Shown piece by piece: positions 40,424-50,926 of a stretch of 64,000 bases of DNA (within the stretch, counting starts at the first letter, position 1; every line of letters starts with the position of its first letter). The translations under genes were made by a program, and so were the position numbers. The DNA is from Hyphomicrobiales bacterium (lineage in GTDB: Bacteria > Pseudomonadota > Alphaproteobacteria > Rhizobiales > JACESI01), in the NCBI GenBank assembly GCA_039989895.1, contig JBDXGY010000006.1, positions 771,092 to 835,091 of the forward strand, given 5' to 3'. The notes under the pieces were generated by a model, which saw only the letters and a program-made list of their open reading frames with translations, ran no database searches and was not told where the DNA came from.

Positions 40424-41869
40424 TCAGACAGAAATACGAACGACAGGTATCTGCAAATCACGAATTTTCTTGCGCAATGTATTTCTGTTCACGCCCAATA
40501 ATTCGGCTGCTTTAATCTGATTACCCCTTGTCACAGTCAGTGTTGATGTGAGCAGAGGATATTCCAGCTCTTTGAGAAGCCTGTGATACAGGCCTGGTGG
40601 CGGCAAATCATCACCGAAGCTATTAAAGTAGTTTGCTAAATATCGTTCAATAGAGCCACTCAAAGTCAATTCTTCTTCAATCGCCTGACGCATAAGGGCC
40701 GGTTCATCAATTTGATCAAATTCGGCAGAAATAATGCCTTCAGTGATGACATCTTCAGGACAAAGAGCAGCCAGTTTGCGCATCAAATTTTCAAGCTCCC
40801 GAATGTTACCAGGCCAATTATGCCGTTTAAGCCGTTCGAGTGCATTTTTTTCAATTTGCTTACTGCCCAAACCCTCAGTTTCTGCAAGAGCAAAAAAGTG
40901 GTGTACCAAGTCTGCAATATCATCCACGCGTTCACGCAATGGCGGAAGACGAAGCGGCACAACATTGAGCCGGAAGAACAAGTCCTCGCGAAAAAGCCCC
41001 TGATTAATTAACTGGTGCAAATCCTTGTTGGTTGCTGCAATAATCCGAACTTCAGTTTTAATCGAGGTGCGTCCACCCACGGTGGAATATTCACCTTGTT
41101 GGAGAACCCGCAACAAACGGGTTTGCGCTTCCATCGGCATATCACCTATCTCATCAAGAAATAGCGTGCCGCCTTCTGCCTGTTCAAATCGGCCTGTTCC
41201 ACGTGTTTGAGCCCCGGTGAAAGCCCCTTTTTCATGACCAAAAAGTTCAGCCTCTATGAGATCGCGTGGTATAGCCGCCATATTGATCGCAACAAAAGGG
41301 CCGTGCTTGCGTTTGCCGTAATCGTGAAGAGCACGGGCGACCAGTTCTTTACCTGTGCCAGATTCGCCATTGATCATCACGGTCAGATCAGTTTGCATCA
41401 ATCGCGCAAGAATTCGATAAATTTCCTGCATTGCCGCTGAACGCCCAACAAGAGGCATACTGTCGTCGCCGTCATCGAATACTTGTTTTGAAATTTGACT
41501 CTTTGGTTCAGACAAAGCGCGACCAACAATGGATGTTAGTTCTGTGAGATCAAAAGGTTTGGGTAGATATTCATAAGCACCACGTTCAGAGGCTTTGATC
41601 GCGGTCATAAAGTTATTTTGTGCACTCATAACAATAACCGGAATTTCTGGCCTCGCCCTTTTGATGCGTGGCAGAAGGTCAAAGGCATTTTCATCAGGCA
41701 TGATCACGTCAGTAATGATAAGATCACCCTCACCCTCAGCGACCCAACGCCAAAGTGTTGCCGCATTAGACGTCAACCGCACCTCATATCCAGCGCGAGA
41801 CAACGCCTGATTAAGCACTGTTCGAATTGCTGCATCATCATCAGCGACGAGAATTTGGCCTTTTGACAT
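40424..41869 (-). CDS. ntrC: Nitrogen regulation response regulator NtrC
   Basis: 481 residues. Receiver Asp54 is in [11 protein letters not shown]. The sigma-54 interaction domain has Walker [15 protein letters not shown], the complete GAFTGA motif in [15 protein letters not shown], and Walker [14 protein letters not shown]. The C-terminal Fis-like helix-turn-helix reads [20 protein letters not shown]. It activates RpoN promoters such as that of glnB in this window when phosphorylated by NtrB. The start overlaps the ntrB stop (ATGA). Confidence 0.97.
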   Translation of the reverse strand: MSKGQILVADDDAAIRTVLNQALSRAGYEVRLTSNAATLWRWVAEGEGDLIITDVIMPDENAFDLLPRIKRARPEIPVIVMSAQNNFMTAIKASERGAYEYLPKPFDLTELTSIVGRALSEPKSQISKQVFDDGDDSMPLVGRSAAMQEIYRILARLMQTDLTVMINGESGTGKELVARALHDYGKRKHGPFVAINMAAIPRDLIEAELFGHEKGAFTGAQTRGTGRFEQAEGGTLFLDEIGDMPMEAQTRLLRVLQQGEYSTVGGRTSIKTEVRIIAATNKDLHQLINQGLFREDLFFRLNVVPLRLPPLRERVDDIADLVHHFFALAETEGLGSKQIEKNALERLKRHNWPGNIRELENLMRKLAALCPEDVITEGIISAEFDQIDEPALMRQAIEEELTLSGSIERYLANYFNSFGDDLPPPGLYHRLLKELEYPLLTSTLTVTRGNQIKAAELLGVNRNTLRKKIRDLQIPVVRISV

Positions 41870-43029
41870 CAGTTATTACCTTCCGTGTCATGATCTTCCA
41901 TACCATTGCGCTTTGGTTCCACATCAGAATTGTAGGCTGGGAGGAGTATGCGAAAAACCGTATGTTTTGGTTGCGATTTGCATTCAATAATACCGCCGTG
42001 GTCACCTATAATCTTGGCAACTAAAGCAAGGCCAAGGCCCTTACCATTCGTTTTCGTGGTTACAAATGGATCGAATAATAAGGGGTGGATTTCATCAGGA
42101 ACGCCCTTACCATTATCAATGATACAAAACTCCATAGGCAGAGCAACGCGCTCACTGCTGCCAGCTGCGGCAATACGAACACCGGGGCGAAAAGCAGACG
42201 AAACAATGATTTCAAGATTCTCATTGCCTACTGCTGCTTCTTGAGCATTTTTAATCAGATTTAAAAATACCTGTATTAATTGATCACGATTAGCAAAGAC
42301 TGGCGGCAGCGATGGGTCATAATCTTTGATGATTTTCACACTCTTTGCGAAACCATTTTCTGCAATGCTAACAACATGATCGAAGATCGTGTGAATGTTA
42401 ACCGGTTCACGCTCTATAGGCCGCTCATCCGAAAACACTTCCATGTTGTCCACAAGGCCAACAATACGATCAGTTTCATCGATAATAAGACGTGTCAGCG
42501 CGCGGTCATCATTGTTTGCTGATTGCTGCAAAAGTTGCGCAGCGCCTCTTATGCCGGATAGAGGGTTTTTAATCTCATGGCCAAGCATTGACGCCAGACC
42601 GATGACGCTTTTTGCCGCACTTCTATGGGTTAGTTGGCGATCAATTTTATCGGCCATACTACGCTTTTGCAGCATAATCGCGACCTCGCCCCTGCCATGG
42701 TCTATTGGAGTAGCAAAAACATCAACAATTTGGGAACCATTGGTGCGTGGCGTGCCTATATCAACCTTATATTCGTTCACCGGACCATTTCGCTCTCTTA
42801 CCTGAGGAATGAGATCAACAACAGGGCTACCAAAAGGCAATATCTCTTCAATGGTATGTTTTTTAAGCCATGCAATACCTGCATGATAGAAATCTTGACC
42901 AGCGTAATTGGCATAAATAATCTTGTTATCAGCATCAACAACAAGCACAGGGTTCGGCAAAACATTTAACACGCCTTGTTGAATGTCGCTCTCTACACTC
43001 ATGCCATCATTTGCTTTGCTATTATTCAT
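41869..43029 (-). CDS. ntrB: Nitrogen regulation sensor histidine kinase NtrB
   Basis: 386 residues, cytoplasmic with no membrane helix. An N-terminal PAS domain (residues about 20-125) precedes the H-box at His151 in [19 protein letters not shown]. The ATPase boxes are [19 protein letters not shown] and [17 protein letters not shown] controls its kinase/phosphatase balance. The start overlaps the dusB stop and the stop overlaps the ntrC start, both as ATGA, so dusB, ntrB and ntrC are translationally coupled. Confidence 0.97.
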   Translation of the reverse strand: MNNSKANDGMSVESDIQQGVLNVLPNPVLVVDADNKIIYANYAGQDFYHAGIAWLKKHTIEEILPFGSPVVDLIPQVRERNGPVNEYKVDIGTPRTNGSQIVDVFATPIDHGRGEVAIMLQKRSMADKIDRQLTHRSAAKSVIGLASMLGHEIKNPLSGIRGAAQLLQQSANNDDRALTRLIIDETDRIVGLVDNMEVFSDERPIEREPVNIHTIFDHVVSIAENGFAKSVKIIKDYDPSLPPVFANRDQLIQVFLNLIKNAQEAAVGNENLEIIVSSAFRPGVRIAAAGSSERVALPMEFCIIDNGKGVPDEIHPLLFDPFVTTKTNGKGLGLALVAKIIGDHGGIIECKSQPKHTVFRILLPAYNSDVEPKRNGMEDHDTEGNN

Positions 43030-44039
43030 GCGGCATTTCGCTTTGCGTTTTCATGTTTTGGCGCGACAGCACGCTCAAACACGGTTTTTATGGTTTTCAA
43101 AATAAGTGCAGTATCGGTATTTGTTAAGAGCACTAAACGCTCCTCTTTTGGTGTCTGGCGTGCGCGATTTTCATTGGCGTCAAGATACCAAGACAAATGT
43201 TTGCGCGCGGCCCGCATCCCAATATGCTCACCGTAATGATCAAGCAACGCCTCATAATGTTCAATAATAATATCAACCAGAGCATCCTGAGTTGGCTCCT
43301 CTAAGACCTCACCAGTTTCAAGGTAATGAGCAGCATGGCCAACAAGCCATGGACGACCATAAGCACCTCGTCCGATCATCACACCATCAGCACCAGTAAT
43401 ATCAAGTATATGAGCCGCATCACGCACACTACAAACATCGCCATTGGCAATAAGAGGTATAGATATAGCTTGCTTTACAGCACCTATTGCAGGCCAATTA
43501 GCGCATCCATTATAAAACTGACATCGTGTACGCCCATGCAGCGTTATCATTTGCACGCCCGCCTCTTCAGCTCGCTTAGCCAGATCAGCCGCATTTAAAG
43601 AATTATCATCCCAACCAAGACGCATTTTGAGCGTTACAGGGCAATCAACCGCATTGACCGTCGCCTCAACAAGGCCCATCGCATGATCAAGGTCGCGCAT
43701 AAGTGCTGATCCGGAATAACCGCTTGTGACCTTTTTCGCCGGACAGCCCATATTGATATCAATAACATCCGCACCAGAATCACGCGCCCGCATCGCGCCG
43801 ATTTCCATCCATTTGGCTTCACGACCAGCAAGTTGAACAATATTAGGAGAGATACCCTCTCCCTTTAATTTTAAAACGGCCTCATCATCTTCCATGGCCA
43901 ATTGTTCACTGGCAATCATCTCGGAAACAACCGCTCCGGCCCCAAAACGCATAGCAAGACGACGAAACGGCGAATCGCTTACGCCCGACATGGGAGCAAG
44001 AAAGGTCGGATTTCTAATGGTGAAATCGCCGATATTCAT
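43026..44039 (-). CDS. dusB: tRNA-dihydrouridine synthase (DusB/NifR3)
   Basis: 337 residues from the ATG at 44039. The FMN-binding TIM barrel begins [19 protein letters not shown]. The active-site cysteine is in [37 protein letters not shown] is the phosphate-binding end. It reduces uridines in tRNA. The frame extends to a TTG at 44066. The ATG is preferred by family start, although the upstream AAAGG is somewhat far from it. It heads the nifR3-ntrB-ntrC operon, known across rhizobia. Confidence 0.94.
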   Translation of the reverse strand: MNIGDFTIRNPTFLAPMSGVSDSPFRRLAMRFGAGAVVSEMIASEQLAMEDDEAVLKLKGEGISPNIVQLAGREAKWMEIGAMRARDSGADVIDINMGCPAKKVTSGYSGSALMRDLDHAMGLVEATVNAVDCPVTLKMRLGWDDNSLNAADLAKRAEEAGVQMITLHGRTRCQFYNGCANWPAIGAVKQAISIPLIANGDVCSVRDAAHILDITGADGVMIGRGAYGRPWLVGHAAHYLETGEVLEEPTQDALVDIIIEHYEALLDHYGEHIGMRAARKHLSWYLDANENRARQTPKEERLVLLTNTDTALILKTIKTVFERAVAPKHENAKRNAA

Positions 44040-44240
44040 TGAATACAAGGAACCTTTGATCCGCAATATGCATAATAATTATGCGTTTTATATCTTGCCT
44101 ACATAATAATCATTTATATCTTTTCGACAAGCGCAAAAGATGAAGTATGGTAAAAATCCAGCTAGACTTATTGCGGATGCGCTTTGTGAAGCGTATGCCT
44201 TGGCTTAAAATATACTAAAATCGCATGAAAGCCGTATTTA

Positions 44241-45461
44241 ATGGAAAGTCAGAGGATTGCTGTAGTCATTGTTGCTGCTGGGCGCGGAGAACGGGCACGT
44301 AGAAAGGGTGAAAGCGACAAAGGGCCAAAACAATATCGCCAGATAGGCTCCTCAACTGTACTTGCCGAAACGGTTCAGCGGTTTGCAACCCACTCTCTTA
44401 TTACTGATATTGTTGTTGTCATTCATAAAGACGATGATGCACTGTGCAGCAAAGCACTGGCAAACATCGATGCAAATATCGCCAATGATAAAATACGTAA
44501 AACCGTAAAAGGTGGCGCTTCACGACAAGCATCTGTTTTCGAAGGATTAAAGGCGATACACTCATTAAGCCCTGATTATGTTCTGGTACATGATGGCGTG
44601 CGCCCCTTTGTGTCGCATGGCACCATTGAGCGGGTCATTGACGCGCTTTTTAATCACAAAGCCGTGCTGCCTGCCTTACCCGTTGTTGATACAATCAAAC
44701 GCGTAGAAACAACCTCGACAAATGATAACATCATCCGCGAAACTGTGGATCGCTCTCAATTATGGGCAGCACAAACACCGCAGGGCTTTCACTTCGATGC
44801 ACTATATGCAGCACATACACAAGCAAAAGCAGACCAATTTACCGATGATTGCGCTGTTATGGAGTGGCGAGGCAATGATGTGCATGTGGTTGAAGGTAAT
44901 ATAGAGAATGTCAAAATAACCACCGCTGACGATATAGATGAGGCCAACAAACGAATGAGTGAGACAGTAATGATGGAAACCCGTGTCGGTAATGGCTTTG
45001 ATGTCCACGCTTTTGAAGAAGGCAATGCAGTCATACTAGGTGGTGTTTCAATACCCCATACAAAGAAACTTAAAGGGCATTCTGATGCGGATGTTGGTTT
45101 GCATACCATCACAGATGCTATCTACGGCGCGTTAGCTGACGGCGATATCGGCAGTCATTTTCCGCCGAGCGATCCACAATGGAAGGGCGCGGCTTCTGAT
45201 CAGTTCTTGATCCATGCCTGCGAACGGGTAAAAGCGCGCGGCGGGCGCATTGTCCACCTTGACCTCACCTTGATGTGTGAAGCCCCTAAAATTGGCCCGC
45301 ACCGCGATACCATACGCGCCCAAATCGCCGAAATTTGTTCGCTACCTCTCTCTCGTGTGGCGGTTAAAGCAACAACAACCGAACGGCTGGGCTTTACAGG
45401 GCGCGAAGAAGGCATTGCTGCCATGGCAACAGCCACCATACAAATTCCGTTTGAGGACTAA
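44241..45461 (+). CDS. ispDF: Bifunctional IspD/IspF (MEP pathway of isoprenoid synthesis)
   Basis: 406 residues, a fusion. Residues 1 to about 235 are 2-C-methyl-D-erythritol 4-phosphate cytidylyltransferase, with the CTP-binding VIVAAGRGERA and VLVHDGVRPF motifs. Residues about 250-406 are MECDP synthase, with zinc ligands in GNGFDVHAFEEG and the HSDADVGLHTITDAI segment. It catalyses two non-consecutive steps of the pathway. Fusion is usual in alphaproteobacteria. It diverges from dusB and is followed one base later by the cinA-type gene. Confidence 0.96.
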   Translation: MESQRIAVVIVAAGRGERARRKGESDKGPKQYRQIGSSTVLAETVQRFATHSLITDIVVVIHKDDDALCSKALANIDANIANDKIRKTVKGGASRQASVFEGLKAIHSLSPDYVLVHDGVRPFVSHGTIERVIDALFNHKAVLPALPVVDTIKRVETTSTNDNIIRETVDRSQLWAAQTPQGFHFDALYAAHTQAKADQFTDDCAVMEWRGNDVHVVEGNIENVKITTADDIDEANKRMSETVMMETRVGNGFDVHAFEEGNAVILGGVSIPHTKKLKGHSDADVGLHTITDAIYGALADGDIGSHFPPSDPQWKGAASDQFLIHACERVKARGGRIVHLDLTLMCEAPKIGPHRDTIRAQIAEICSLPLSRVAVKATTTERLGFTGREEGIAAMATATIQIPFED

Positions 45462-45462
45462 G

Positions 45463-45957
45463 ATGGCCTCGCCCACCATGCATTCTCTCGCCCAAACCGT
45501 CATAGAACGCTTTAACGCGAATAAAATGATGGTGGCGACGGCTGAAAGCTGCACCGGCGGACTGATCGCAGCAGCGCTCACAGAAATAGCCGGCTCGTCT
45601 AGCGTTCTAGATCGCGGCTTTGTCACCTATTCCAATGAAGCAAAAGCTGAGATGCTTGGCGTGCCCACACCTCTCATAGTGGAGCATGGCGCCGTAAGCC
45701 ACCCTGTTGCACAAGCCATGACCGCAGGTGCCCTAAAACATTCAAACGCTGATGTCGCAGTTGCCGTCACCGGTATTGCTGGTCCCAGTGGCGGCACAGT
45801 TGAGAAGCCCGTCGGCCTTGTCTATATCGCAGCCCAAAGGCGCGGGCGAGAGGCTTTCGTCTCAAAAGAACTATTTGGCGACATTGGCCGCGAAGCAGTG
45901 CGCCAAAAAACCGTTATCAAAGCATTAGAAATGCTCTCGGCTCAGCTCACTCCATAA
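45463..45957 (+). CDS. pncC: CinA-type nicotinamide-nucleotide amidase (C-terminal domain only)
   Basis: 164 residues from the ATG at 45463. It consists of the CinA C-terminal amidase domain alone: ATAESCTGGLIAAALTEIAG near residue 23 and AVTGIAGPSGGTVEKPVG near 105. It converts NMN to nicotinate mononucleotide in pyridine nucleotide salvage. The N-terminal MoCF domain of full CinA is absent, which is common in this clade. Longer in-frame starts inside ispDF are unlikely. Its 3' end overlaps the convergent coq10 gene by 16 bp. Confidence 0.9.
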   Translation: MASPTMHSLAQTVIERFNANKMMVATAESCTGGLIAAALTEIAGSSSVLDRGFVTYSNEAKAEMLGVPTPLIVEHGAVSHPVAQAMTAGALKHSNADVAVAVTGIAGPSGGTVEKPVGLVYIAAQRRGREAFVSKELFGDIGREAVRQKTVIKALEMLSAQLTP

Positions 45958-46397
45958 ACCTCATCAGCGCGCGCCTCAAAAGCTGCCGCAAATTTACGAA
46001 AAGCACGATCAAAAACCGCCCCCATCAGGGCCGCAAATGTCCGACTTTTGAATTCATATGTGAGATGAAACAAGACTTCCGTGGTCGTTGCGTCAATTTT
46101 CTTAAACGTCCATAGGTTTTCAAGATCGCTCACTGGCCCATCAAGATATTCAACCAGAATTTTCGAGCCTTCCCGATCAAAAGTCACCTTGGTGGTAAAA
46201 GTCTCCCGCACCAATTTATAAGCCACGGTCATATCGGCGACGAGCACCTCACGACCATCAGGCATGGTTTTGCGGCCGCGCACGTTTAGGCTTTCGCATA
46301 AGGGAAGAAATTTGGGGTATTGCTCAACGTCCGCCACCAGATCAAACATATTCGCCATGCTATGGCGCACAATATGGTGTGTCTCGAAAGAAGGCAT
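45942..46397 (-). CDS. coq10: Coenzyme Q-binding protein COQ10/RatA family (START fold)
   Basis: 151 residues, SRPBCC/polyketide-cyclase fold. The motif HSMANMFDLVADVEQYPKFLPLCE spans residues 12-35, followed by AYKLVRETFTTKV and the FEFKSRTF-like segment LTYEFKSRTFAALMG. The family binds quinone or lipid and supports respiratory electron transport. Its start overlaps the lipA stop by one base (TAATG), so it is the last gene of the pdh-lpdA-lipA transcript. Confidence 0.93.
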   Translation of the reverse strand: MPSFETHHIVRHSMANMFDLVADVEQYPKFLPLCESLNVRGRKTMPDGREVLVADMTVAYKLVRETFTTKVTFDREGSKILVEYLDGPVSDLENLWTFKKIDATTTEVLFHLTYEFKSRTFAALMGAVFDRAFRKFAAAFEARADEVYGVS

Positions 46398-47356
46398 TAG
46401 CTCTGCTTGCTGGCCCGCGCGGTTTTCAAACGAGCAAAGTCTTCACCGGCATGATGAGAAGAACGTGTGAGCGGGCTTGATGAAACCATCAAGAAACCCT
46501 TGGTATAGGCAATTGTTTCATAGGCCTTAAATTCTTCTGGCGTGACATATTGCACAAGCTCATGATGGCGTGGTGTAGGCTGCAAATATTGGCCAATTGT
46601 AATGAAATCCACATCAGCGCTGCGCAAATCATCCATCAATTGCAGCACTTCGTTTCGCGCTTCACCAAAGCCTACCATAATGCCGGACTTGGTGAAAATT
46701 TCAGGGTCCAACTCTTTGACCCGTTGCAAAAGCCGCAACGAGTGGAAATAACGCGCACCCGGACGCACTGTGAGATATTTAGAGGGCACAGTTTCCAAGT
46801 TGTGATTAAAGACATCAGGCTTGGCCGCCACCACAACTTCAAGCGCACCTTCTTTGCGCAGAAAATCTGGCGTTAAAATCTCAATAGTTGTGCTTGGCGA
46901 ATGCTCGCGGATTGCGCGGATAACACGCGCAAAATGCTCAGCGCCCCCGTCGCTCAAATCATCACGATCAACCGAAGTAATCACCACATGCAGTAGGCCG
47001 AGTTTTTTAACGGCAATAGCGACATTTTCAGGCTCTTTATCGTCCAATGCATCAGGAATGCCGGTACGCACATTACAAAAGGCGCAAGCACGGGTGCAAA
47101 TCTCACCCATGATCATCATAGTCGCGTGCTTCTTTTCCCAACATTCGCCAATATTAGGACATCCTGCCTCTTCACAAACCGTGACAAGATTGTTTTCTTT
47201 TACGATTTCTCGCGTCTCATTATAGGCTTTAGACCCTGGTGCCTTTACACGAATCCAAGATGGCTTCTCCACGCGTGGAGACGCTGGACGTTTGGCTTTT
47301 TCCGGATGCCGCACAAAATCTTTTGGTCGCAGCTTTGTGTCGAGTAAAGTTACCAC
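46397..47356 (-). CDS. lipA: Lipoyl synthase
   Basis: 319 residues. The auxiliary [4Fe-4S] cluster ligands are in [12 protein letters not shown] and the radical-SAM cluster in CTRACAFC. The C-terminal RSSYHA motif of the family reads RSSHHA here, keeping the serine that binds the auxiliary cluster. It inserts sulfur into octanoyl groups on the PDH E2 and on the E1-beta lipoyl domain encoded upstream. The first codon is GTG at 47356, consistent with the family start MVT-LD, with GGA about 8 bases upstream. Confidence 0.96.
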   Translation of the reverse strand: MVTLLDTKLRPKDFVRHPEKAKRPASPRVEKPSWIRVKAPGSKAYNETREIVKENNLVTVCEEAGCPNIGECWEKKHATMMIMGEICTRACAFCNVRTGIPDALDDKEPENVAIAVKKLGLLHVVITSVDRDDLSDGGAEHFARVIRAIREHSPSTTIEILTPDFLRKEGALEVVVAAKPDVFNHNLETVPSKYLTVRPGARYFHSLRLLQRVKELDPEIFTKSGIMVGFGEARNEVLQLMDDLRSADVDFITIGQYLQPTPRHHELVQYVTPEEFKAYETIAYTKGFLMVSSSPLTRSSHHAGEDFARLKTARASKQS

Positions 47357-47360
47357 AATA

Positions 47361-47612
47361 TTATTCCGAGCCGCGACCTTTGAAATACTTCAGGACATAA
47401 AGCAGAATTAAAGCGCCAACAACAGCGGTGACTAAGGATGGAATAATACCGCCACCAATTTGAAGCCCCAGCAGATTGATGACCCAACCCCCTATAAAAG
47501 CACCTATAATGCCAACAATGATATTGGTAAAAATACCGTGGTCGCTGTTTGTAACACGTTCAGCTATCCAACCAGCAACACCACCAATGATAATCCAAAA
47601 TATAAAACTCAT
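47361..47612 (-). CDS. GlsB/YeaQ/YmgE family small membrane protein
   Basis: 83 residues with three short hydrophobic helices rich in glycine: [35 protein letters not shown] and [18 protein letters not shown]. This is the transglycosylase-associated protein family, often induced under stress and of unknown mechanism. The ATG at 47612 has AGGAG 6 bases upstream. It sits between lpdA (211 bp away) and lipA (4 bp away), so it is likely co-transcribed with lipA. Confidence 0.9.
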   Translation of the reverse strand: MSFIFWIIIGGVAGWIAERVTNSDHGIFTNIIVGIIGAFIGGWVINLLGLQIGGGIIPSLVTAVVGALILLYVLKYFKGRGSE

Positions 47613-47822
47613 AAACTTCTCCTGTTTCAGTGAAATCCTTTATTATTCAATATCGAGCACTGATGCGAATAATTGAATACCAAGACATCTTGTTGCACAA
47701 GCCCTGTCGGTTGACACTTGTTATGCACATCACGCTTAACGACGCATCGTTACCCGCTTTTGATTTTTTCTCACCGGTCCTTATACGTAATATTCTAGCG
47801 GATTACCTAGGCAAAGCTTATT

Positions 47823-49262
47823 CTAGGAATGGATAACCTTCCCATATGCATCAAGCACACTTTCATGCATCATTTCTGACAAAGTTGGATGTGGGAAGAC
47901 TGTGTGCATGAGGTCTTCCTCGGTGGTCTCTAAATTCATAGCAACCACATAGCCCTGAATAAGCTCAGTCACTTCTGCGCCCACCATGTGTGCGCCAAGC
48001 AATTGGCCTGTTTTTTCGTCAAAAATAGTTTTCACCAATCCATCAGGTTCACCAAGCGCAACCGCCTTACCGTTTCCAGCAAACGGGAAGCGGCCAACTT
48101 TGACTTTATAACCTTCTTCCTTGGCTTTTGCTTCAGTCAAGCCAACACTGGCCACCTGTGGATGGCAATAGGTACAGCCTGGAATTTTCTTTTTGTCCAT
48201 TGGATGCGCATCGAGGCCTGCAATTTTCTCAACGCAGATCACGCCCTCATGTTCCGCTTTATGCGCAAGCATCGGCGGGCCAGCCACATCGCCAATGGCG
48301 TAAATGCCAGCAACATTGGTGTTGCCATAGCCATCAATCACGACACAGCCACGGTCCGTTTTAATGCCGAGTTTCTCAAGGCCAAGCCCTTCGATATTGC
48401 CTTGAACACCAACCGCAGAAATCATTTTATCTGCAGTAATTGGCGTCACTTTTCCATCTTTACCCTCAACATGGGCGGTTACCTGCCCTTTGCCTTTTTC
48501 CACCTTGGTGATTTTGGCCTCGGTGATGATTTTCATGCCCTGTTTTTCAAGCTGTTTTCTCGCGATGGCAGAAATTTCTGCATCTTCCACCGGCATAATT
48601 TGTGGCATAAGTTCAACAACAGTCACATCCGCGCCCATGGTGTTGAAGAAGCTGGCAAATTCAATACCAATCGCACCTGAGCCCATCACAACGAGTGACT
48701 TTGGCATATCCTTGGGCACCATTGCCTCAAAGTAGGTCCAGATTAGATCGCCATCCGGTTCAATGCCCGGTAGAGCACGTGGCCGAGCGCCAGTAGAGAT
48801 GATAATATGCTTAGCTTTATAGGTGCCTTCGCCCTTCGTGCCTTTTGGAGCAGGATGCTGCGGCATAACGGCTTTTTTCGTTGGGCTGGCAGTTACTTTT
48901 ATTTCACCCGCTTTAATGATTTCAGCTTCGCCCCAAATCACATCAACTTTATTCTTCTTAAGAAGAAAACCAACGCCACCATTCAACTGTGCTGAAACAC
49001 CACGCGAGCGCCCCACAATTTTGCTTATGTCAAAGCCGGCTTTATCGACACTTAGGCCATAATCTTCGGCGTGCTGCATATAATGAAAAATTTCAGCTGA
49101 TCGCAAAAGCGCTTTGGTCGGGATACAACCCCAATTGAGGCAAATACCGCCTAAGTGCTCACGTTCAACCACGGCTGTTTTCAAACCTAGTTGCGCAGAA
49201 CGGATAGCCGCGACATATCCGCCTGGCCCTCCACCGATAATAATAACGTCGTATTGAGACAT
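47823..49262 (-). CDS. lpdA: Dihydrolipoamide dehydrogenase (E3)
   Basis: 479 residues. FAD motif IIGGGPGGYVAAIRSAQLG begins at residue 8; the redox disulfide is in GGICLNWGCIPTKALL near residue 40; the NAD motif GSGAIGIEFASFF is near 190; the C-terminal HPHPTLSEMMHE holds the active-site histidine. It reoxidises the dihydrolipoyl groups of the pyruvate dehydrogenase complex. It follows pdhC by 55 bp. Confidence 0.97.
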   Translation of the reverse strand: MSQYDVIIIGGGPGGYVAAIRSAQLGLKTAVVEREHLGGICLNWGCIPTKALLRSAEIFHYMQHAEDYGLSVDKAGFDISKIVGRSRGVSAQLNGGVGFLLKKNKVDVIWGEAEIIKAGEIKVTASPTKKAVMPQHPAPKGTKGEGTYKAKHIIISTGARPRALPGIEPDGDLIWTYFEAMVPKDMPKSLVVMGSGAIGIEFASFFNTMGADVTVVELMPQIMPVEDAEISAIARKQLEKQGMKIITEAKITKVEKGKGQVTAHVEGKDGKVTPITADKMISAVGVQGNIEGLGLEKLGIKTDRGCVVIDGYGNTNVAGIYAIGDVAGPPMLAHKAEHEGVICVEKIAGLDAHPMDKKKIPGCTYCHPQVASVGLTEAKAKEEGYKVKVGRFPFAGNGKAVALGEPDGLVKTIFDEKTGQLLGAHMVGAEVTELIQGYVVAMNLETTEEDLMHTVFPHPTLSEMMHESVLDAYGKVIHS

Positions 49263-49317
49263 GGGACGAACTCCTAATTCGAAAAGGATCGATTGAGCAG
49301 GCTTAAGCAGCCATCCT

Positions 49318-50637
49318 TCAAACGAGCATACTCATCGGGTTTTGAATGTAATTTTTAAAGGCAGCTGCCAATTGCGCACCAACAGCACCATCAATAACAC
49401 GGTGATCAAACGCGAATGTTGCCGTCATCACCATGGCAACACTAAGCTCCCCATCCTTGACAACAGGACGCTTGTCACCAGCACCAATGGACACAATGGA
49501 CGCATGCGGTGGATTGATGATGGAAGTAAATTCTTTCACACCAAACATACCTAGATTAGAAACAGCAGTCGTACCACCTTGATATTCTGTGGGTGCCAGC
49601 TTTTTGGATTTCGCGCGCCCAGCCATATCTTTGACTGCATTTGAAATGACAGACAAAGACTTGTTCTCTGCTTCACGTACAATCGGCGTAATCAAACCGC
49701 CATCAATAGCAACAGCCACACCCACATCTGCGTGTTTGTGGACAATCATGCCGCTTTCAGTCCATGATGCATTTGCTTCAGGTACCGCTTTAAGAGCTAA
49801 CGCCAGTGCTTTGATAATAAAATCATTCACTGAGATTTTATAGGCAGGCTTATCGTCTTTTACCGGTGCAGCTTGATTGATTTCCTTGCGCGCCGCCATC
49901 AAGGCGTCCAGCTCGCAATCAACACTTAGGAAATAGCCCGGTATTGTTTGCGTGGATTCTGTGAGGCGCTTGGCAATTGTCTTACGCATACCATCATGCG
50001 GAACCACATCATAAGAGCCTTCCTCAAACAGTTTGAGCACCGCCTCATCAGACATGCCAGTTGGCATAGCGCTCGCACCAGATTTAGCAGGCGCCGGTGC
50101 ACCAGCCTTAGCTGTGCCCGATTTAAGCGCTTCATCAACATCCCGCTTCACAATACGACCACGAGGCCCCGTGCCAGTAATTTTTGTAAGATCAAGACCT
50201 TCTTGTCCAGCAATACGCCGCGCAAGAGGTGACGAGAAAATGCGCTCACCATCTACTTTTGGTGCGGCTGGTGCTGGTGCTGGCGCGGGGGTGGCAGCCG
50301 CAGCTGGTGCGGCATCAGGCTCAGCGGCAGCAGGAGCGCCGCTTGCGGGTGCAGCGGCAGCTTTGGGTGATGATCCAATAGCACTTGCATCTTCGCCATC
50401 TTCAAGAAGAACAGCAATAACAGCATTGACCTTCACGCCTTCAGTGCCATCTGCCACCATAATCTTGCCGACAGTACCTTCATCGATGGCCTCAACTTCC
50501 ATCGTCGCCTTATCGGTTTCGATTTCCGCCAAAACATCGCCAGATGTAACAGCATCCCCTTCTTTTACCATCCATTTGGCAAGTGTGCCTTCCTCCATGG
50601 TTGGTGAAAGGGCGGGCATTAAAATTTCAATCGGCAT
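49318..50637 (-). CDS. pdhC: Pyruvate dehydrogenase E2, dihydrolipoamide acetyltransferase
   Basis: 439 residues. An N-terminal lipoyl domain (1-80) carries the lipoyl lysine in [12 protein letters not shown]. An Ala/Pro-rich flexible linker (about 90-130) leads to the E1/E3-binding domain (SSPLARRIAGQEGLDLTKI) and the acetyltransferase core (about 210-439), which ends with the catalytic FDHRVIDGAVG. It forms the complex core and moves acetyl groups to CoA. It lies 6 bp after the 92-residue gene and 55 bp before lpdA. Confidence 0.97.
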   Translation of the reverse strand: MPIEILMPALSPTMEEGTLAKWMVKEGDAVTSGDVLAEIETDKATMEVEAIDEGTVGKIMVADGTEGVKVNAVIAVLLEDGEDASAIGSSPKAAAAPASGAPAAAEPDAAPAAAATPAPAPAPAAPKVDGERIFSSPLARRIAGQEGLDLTKITGTGPRGRIVKRDVDEALKSGTAKAGAPAPAKSGASAMPTGMSDEAVLKLFEEGSYDVVPHDGMRKTIAKRLTESTQTIPGYFLSVDCELDALMAARKEINQAAPVKDDKPAYKISVNDFIIKALALALKAVPEANASWTESGMIVHKHADVGVAVAIDGGLITPIVREAENKSLSVISNAVKDMAGRAKSKKLAPTEYQGGTTAVSNLGMFGVKEFTSIINPPHASIVSIGAGDKRPVVKDGELSVAMVMTATFAFDHRVIDGAVGAQLAAAFKNYIQNPMSMLV

Positions 50638-50643
50638 GGTTCT

Positions 50644-50922
50644 TTACTCCCAGTCCCGCCCGCTTAGCGTGGCTTTTGTGAGGCGGACTTTACCGTCATC
50701 CGCTGGAATACGGTTGGCCGCCTGTTGAATAAACGTTTGTATTTCAACCGCTTTCGCGATTGCAGTCTCTTGATTCATGGGCCGCCGAAAATGATCTTCA
50801 AGAGCATCTTTGCTCACTTCAATTATCAATCCCGGGCTACGCCCTACTCGTCTCATTGTATCAAACTGAACACCGTCATTCATGCGATCATAGCGCACAG
50901 ATTTAATGTCCAATCTGATCAT
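50644..50922 (-). CDS. Small conserved-type protein inside the pdh operon (possibly DUF5076)
   Basis: 92 residues, soluble, no signal peptide or membrane helix. It begins MIRLDIKSVRYDRMNDGVQ and contains APGLIIEV-like hydrophobic strand SPGLIIEVSKDALEDHF, then a helix-forming stretch to the end GRDWE. It lies 4 bp after pdhB and 6 bp before pdhC, so it is almost certainly translated with them. I recall uncharacterised proteins of this size (DUF5076) at this position in Rhizobiales; this is recall, not a search. Function unknown. Confidence 0.8.
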   Translation of the reverse strand: MIRLDIKSVRYDRMNDGVQFDTMRRVGRSPGLIIEVSKDALEDHFRRPMNQETAIAKAVEIQTFIQQAANRIPADDGKVRLTKATLSGRDWE

Positions 50923-50926
50923 ATTC

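Noticed and set aside
45277..45462. N-terminal 62-residue extension of the cinA-type gene
   Set aside because: It overlaps ispDF out of frame, has no CinA similarity, and the ATG at 45463 directly follows the ispDF stop.
47988..48680. 230-codon plus-strand frame inside lpdA
   Set aside because: It is entirely antisense to the well-supported lpdA coding frame; its composition (many Phe, His, Asn) is that of a shadow frame.
50033..50728. 231-codon plus-strand frame opposite pdhC
   Set aside because: It mirrors the Ala/Pro-rich linker of PdhC, giving an open but meaningless antisense frame.
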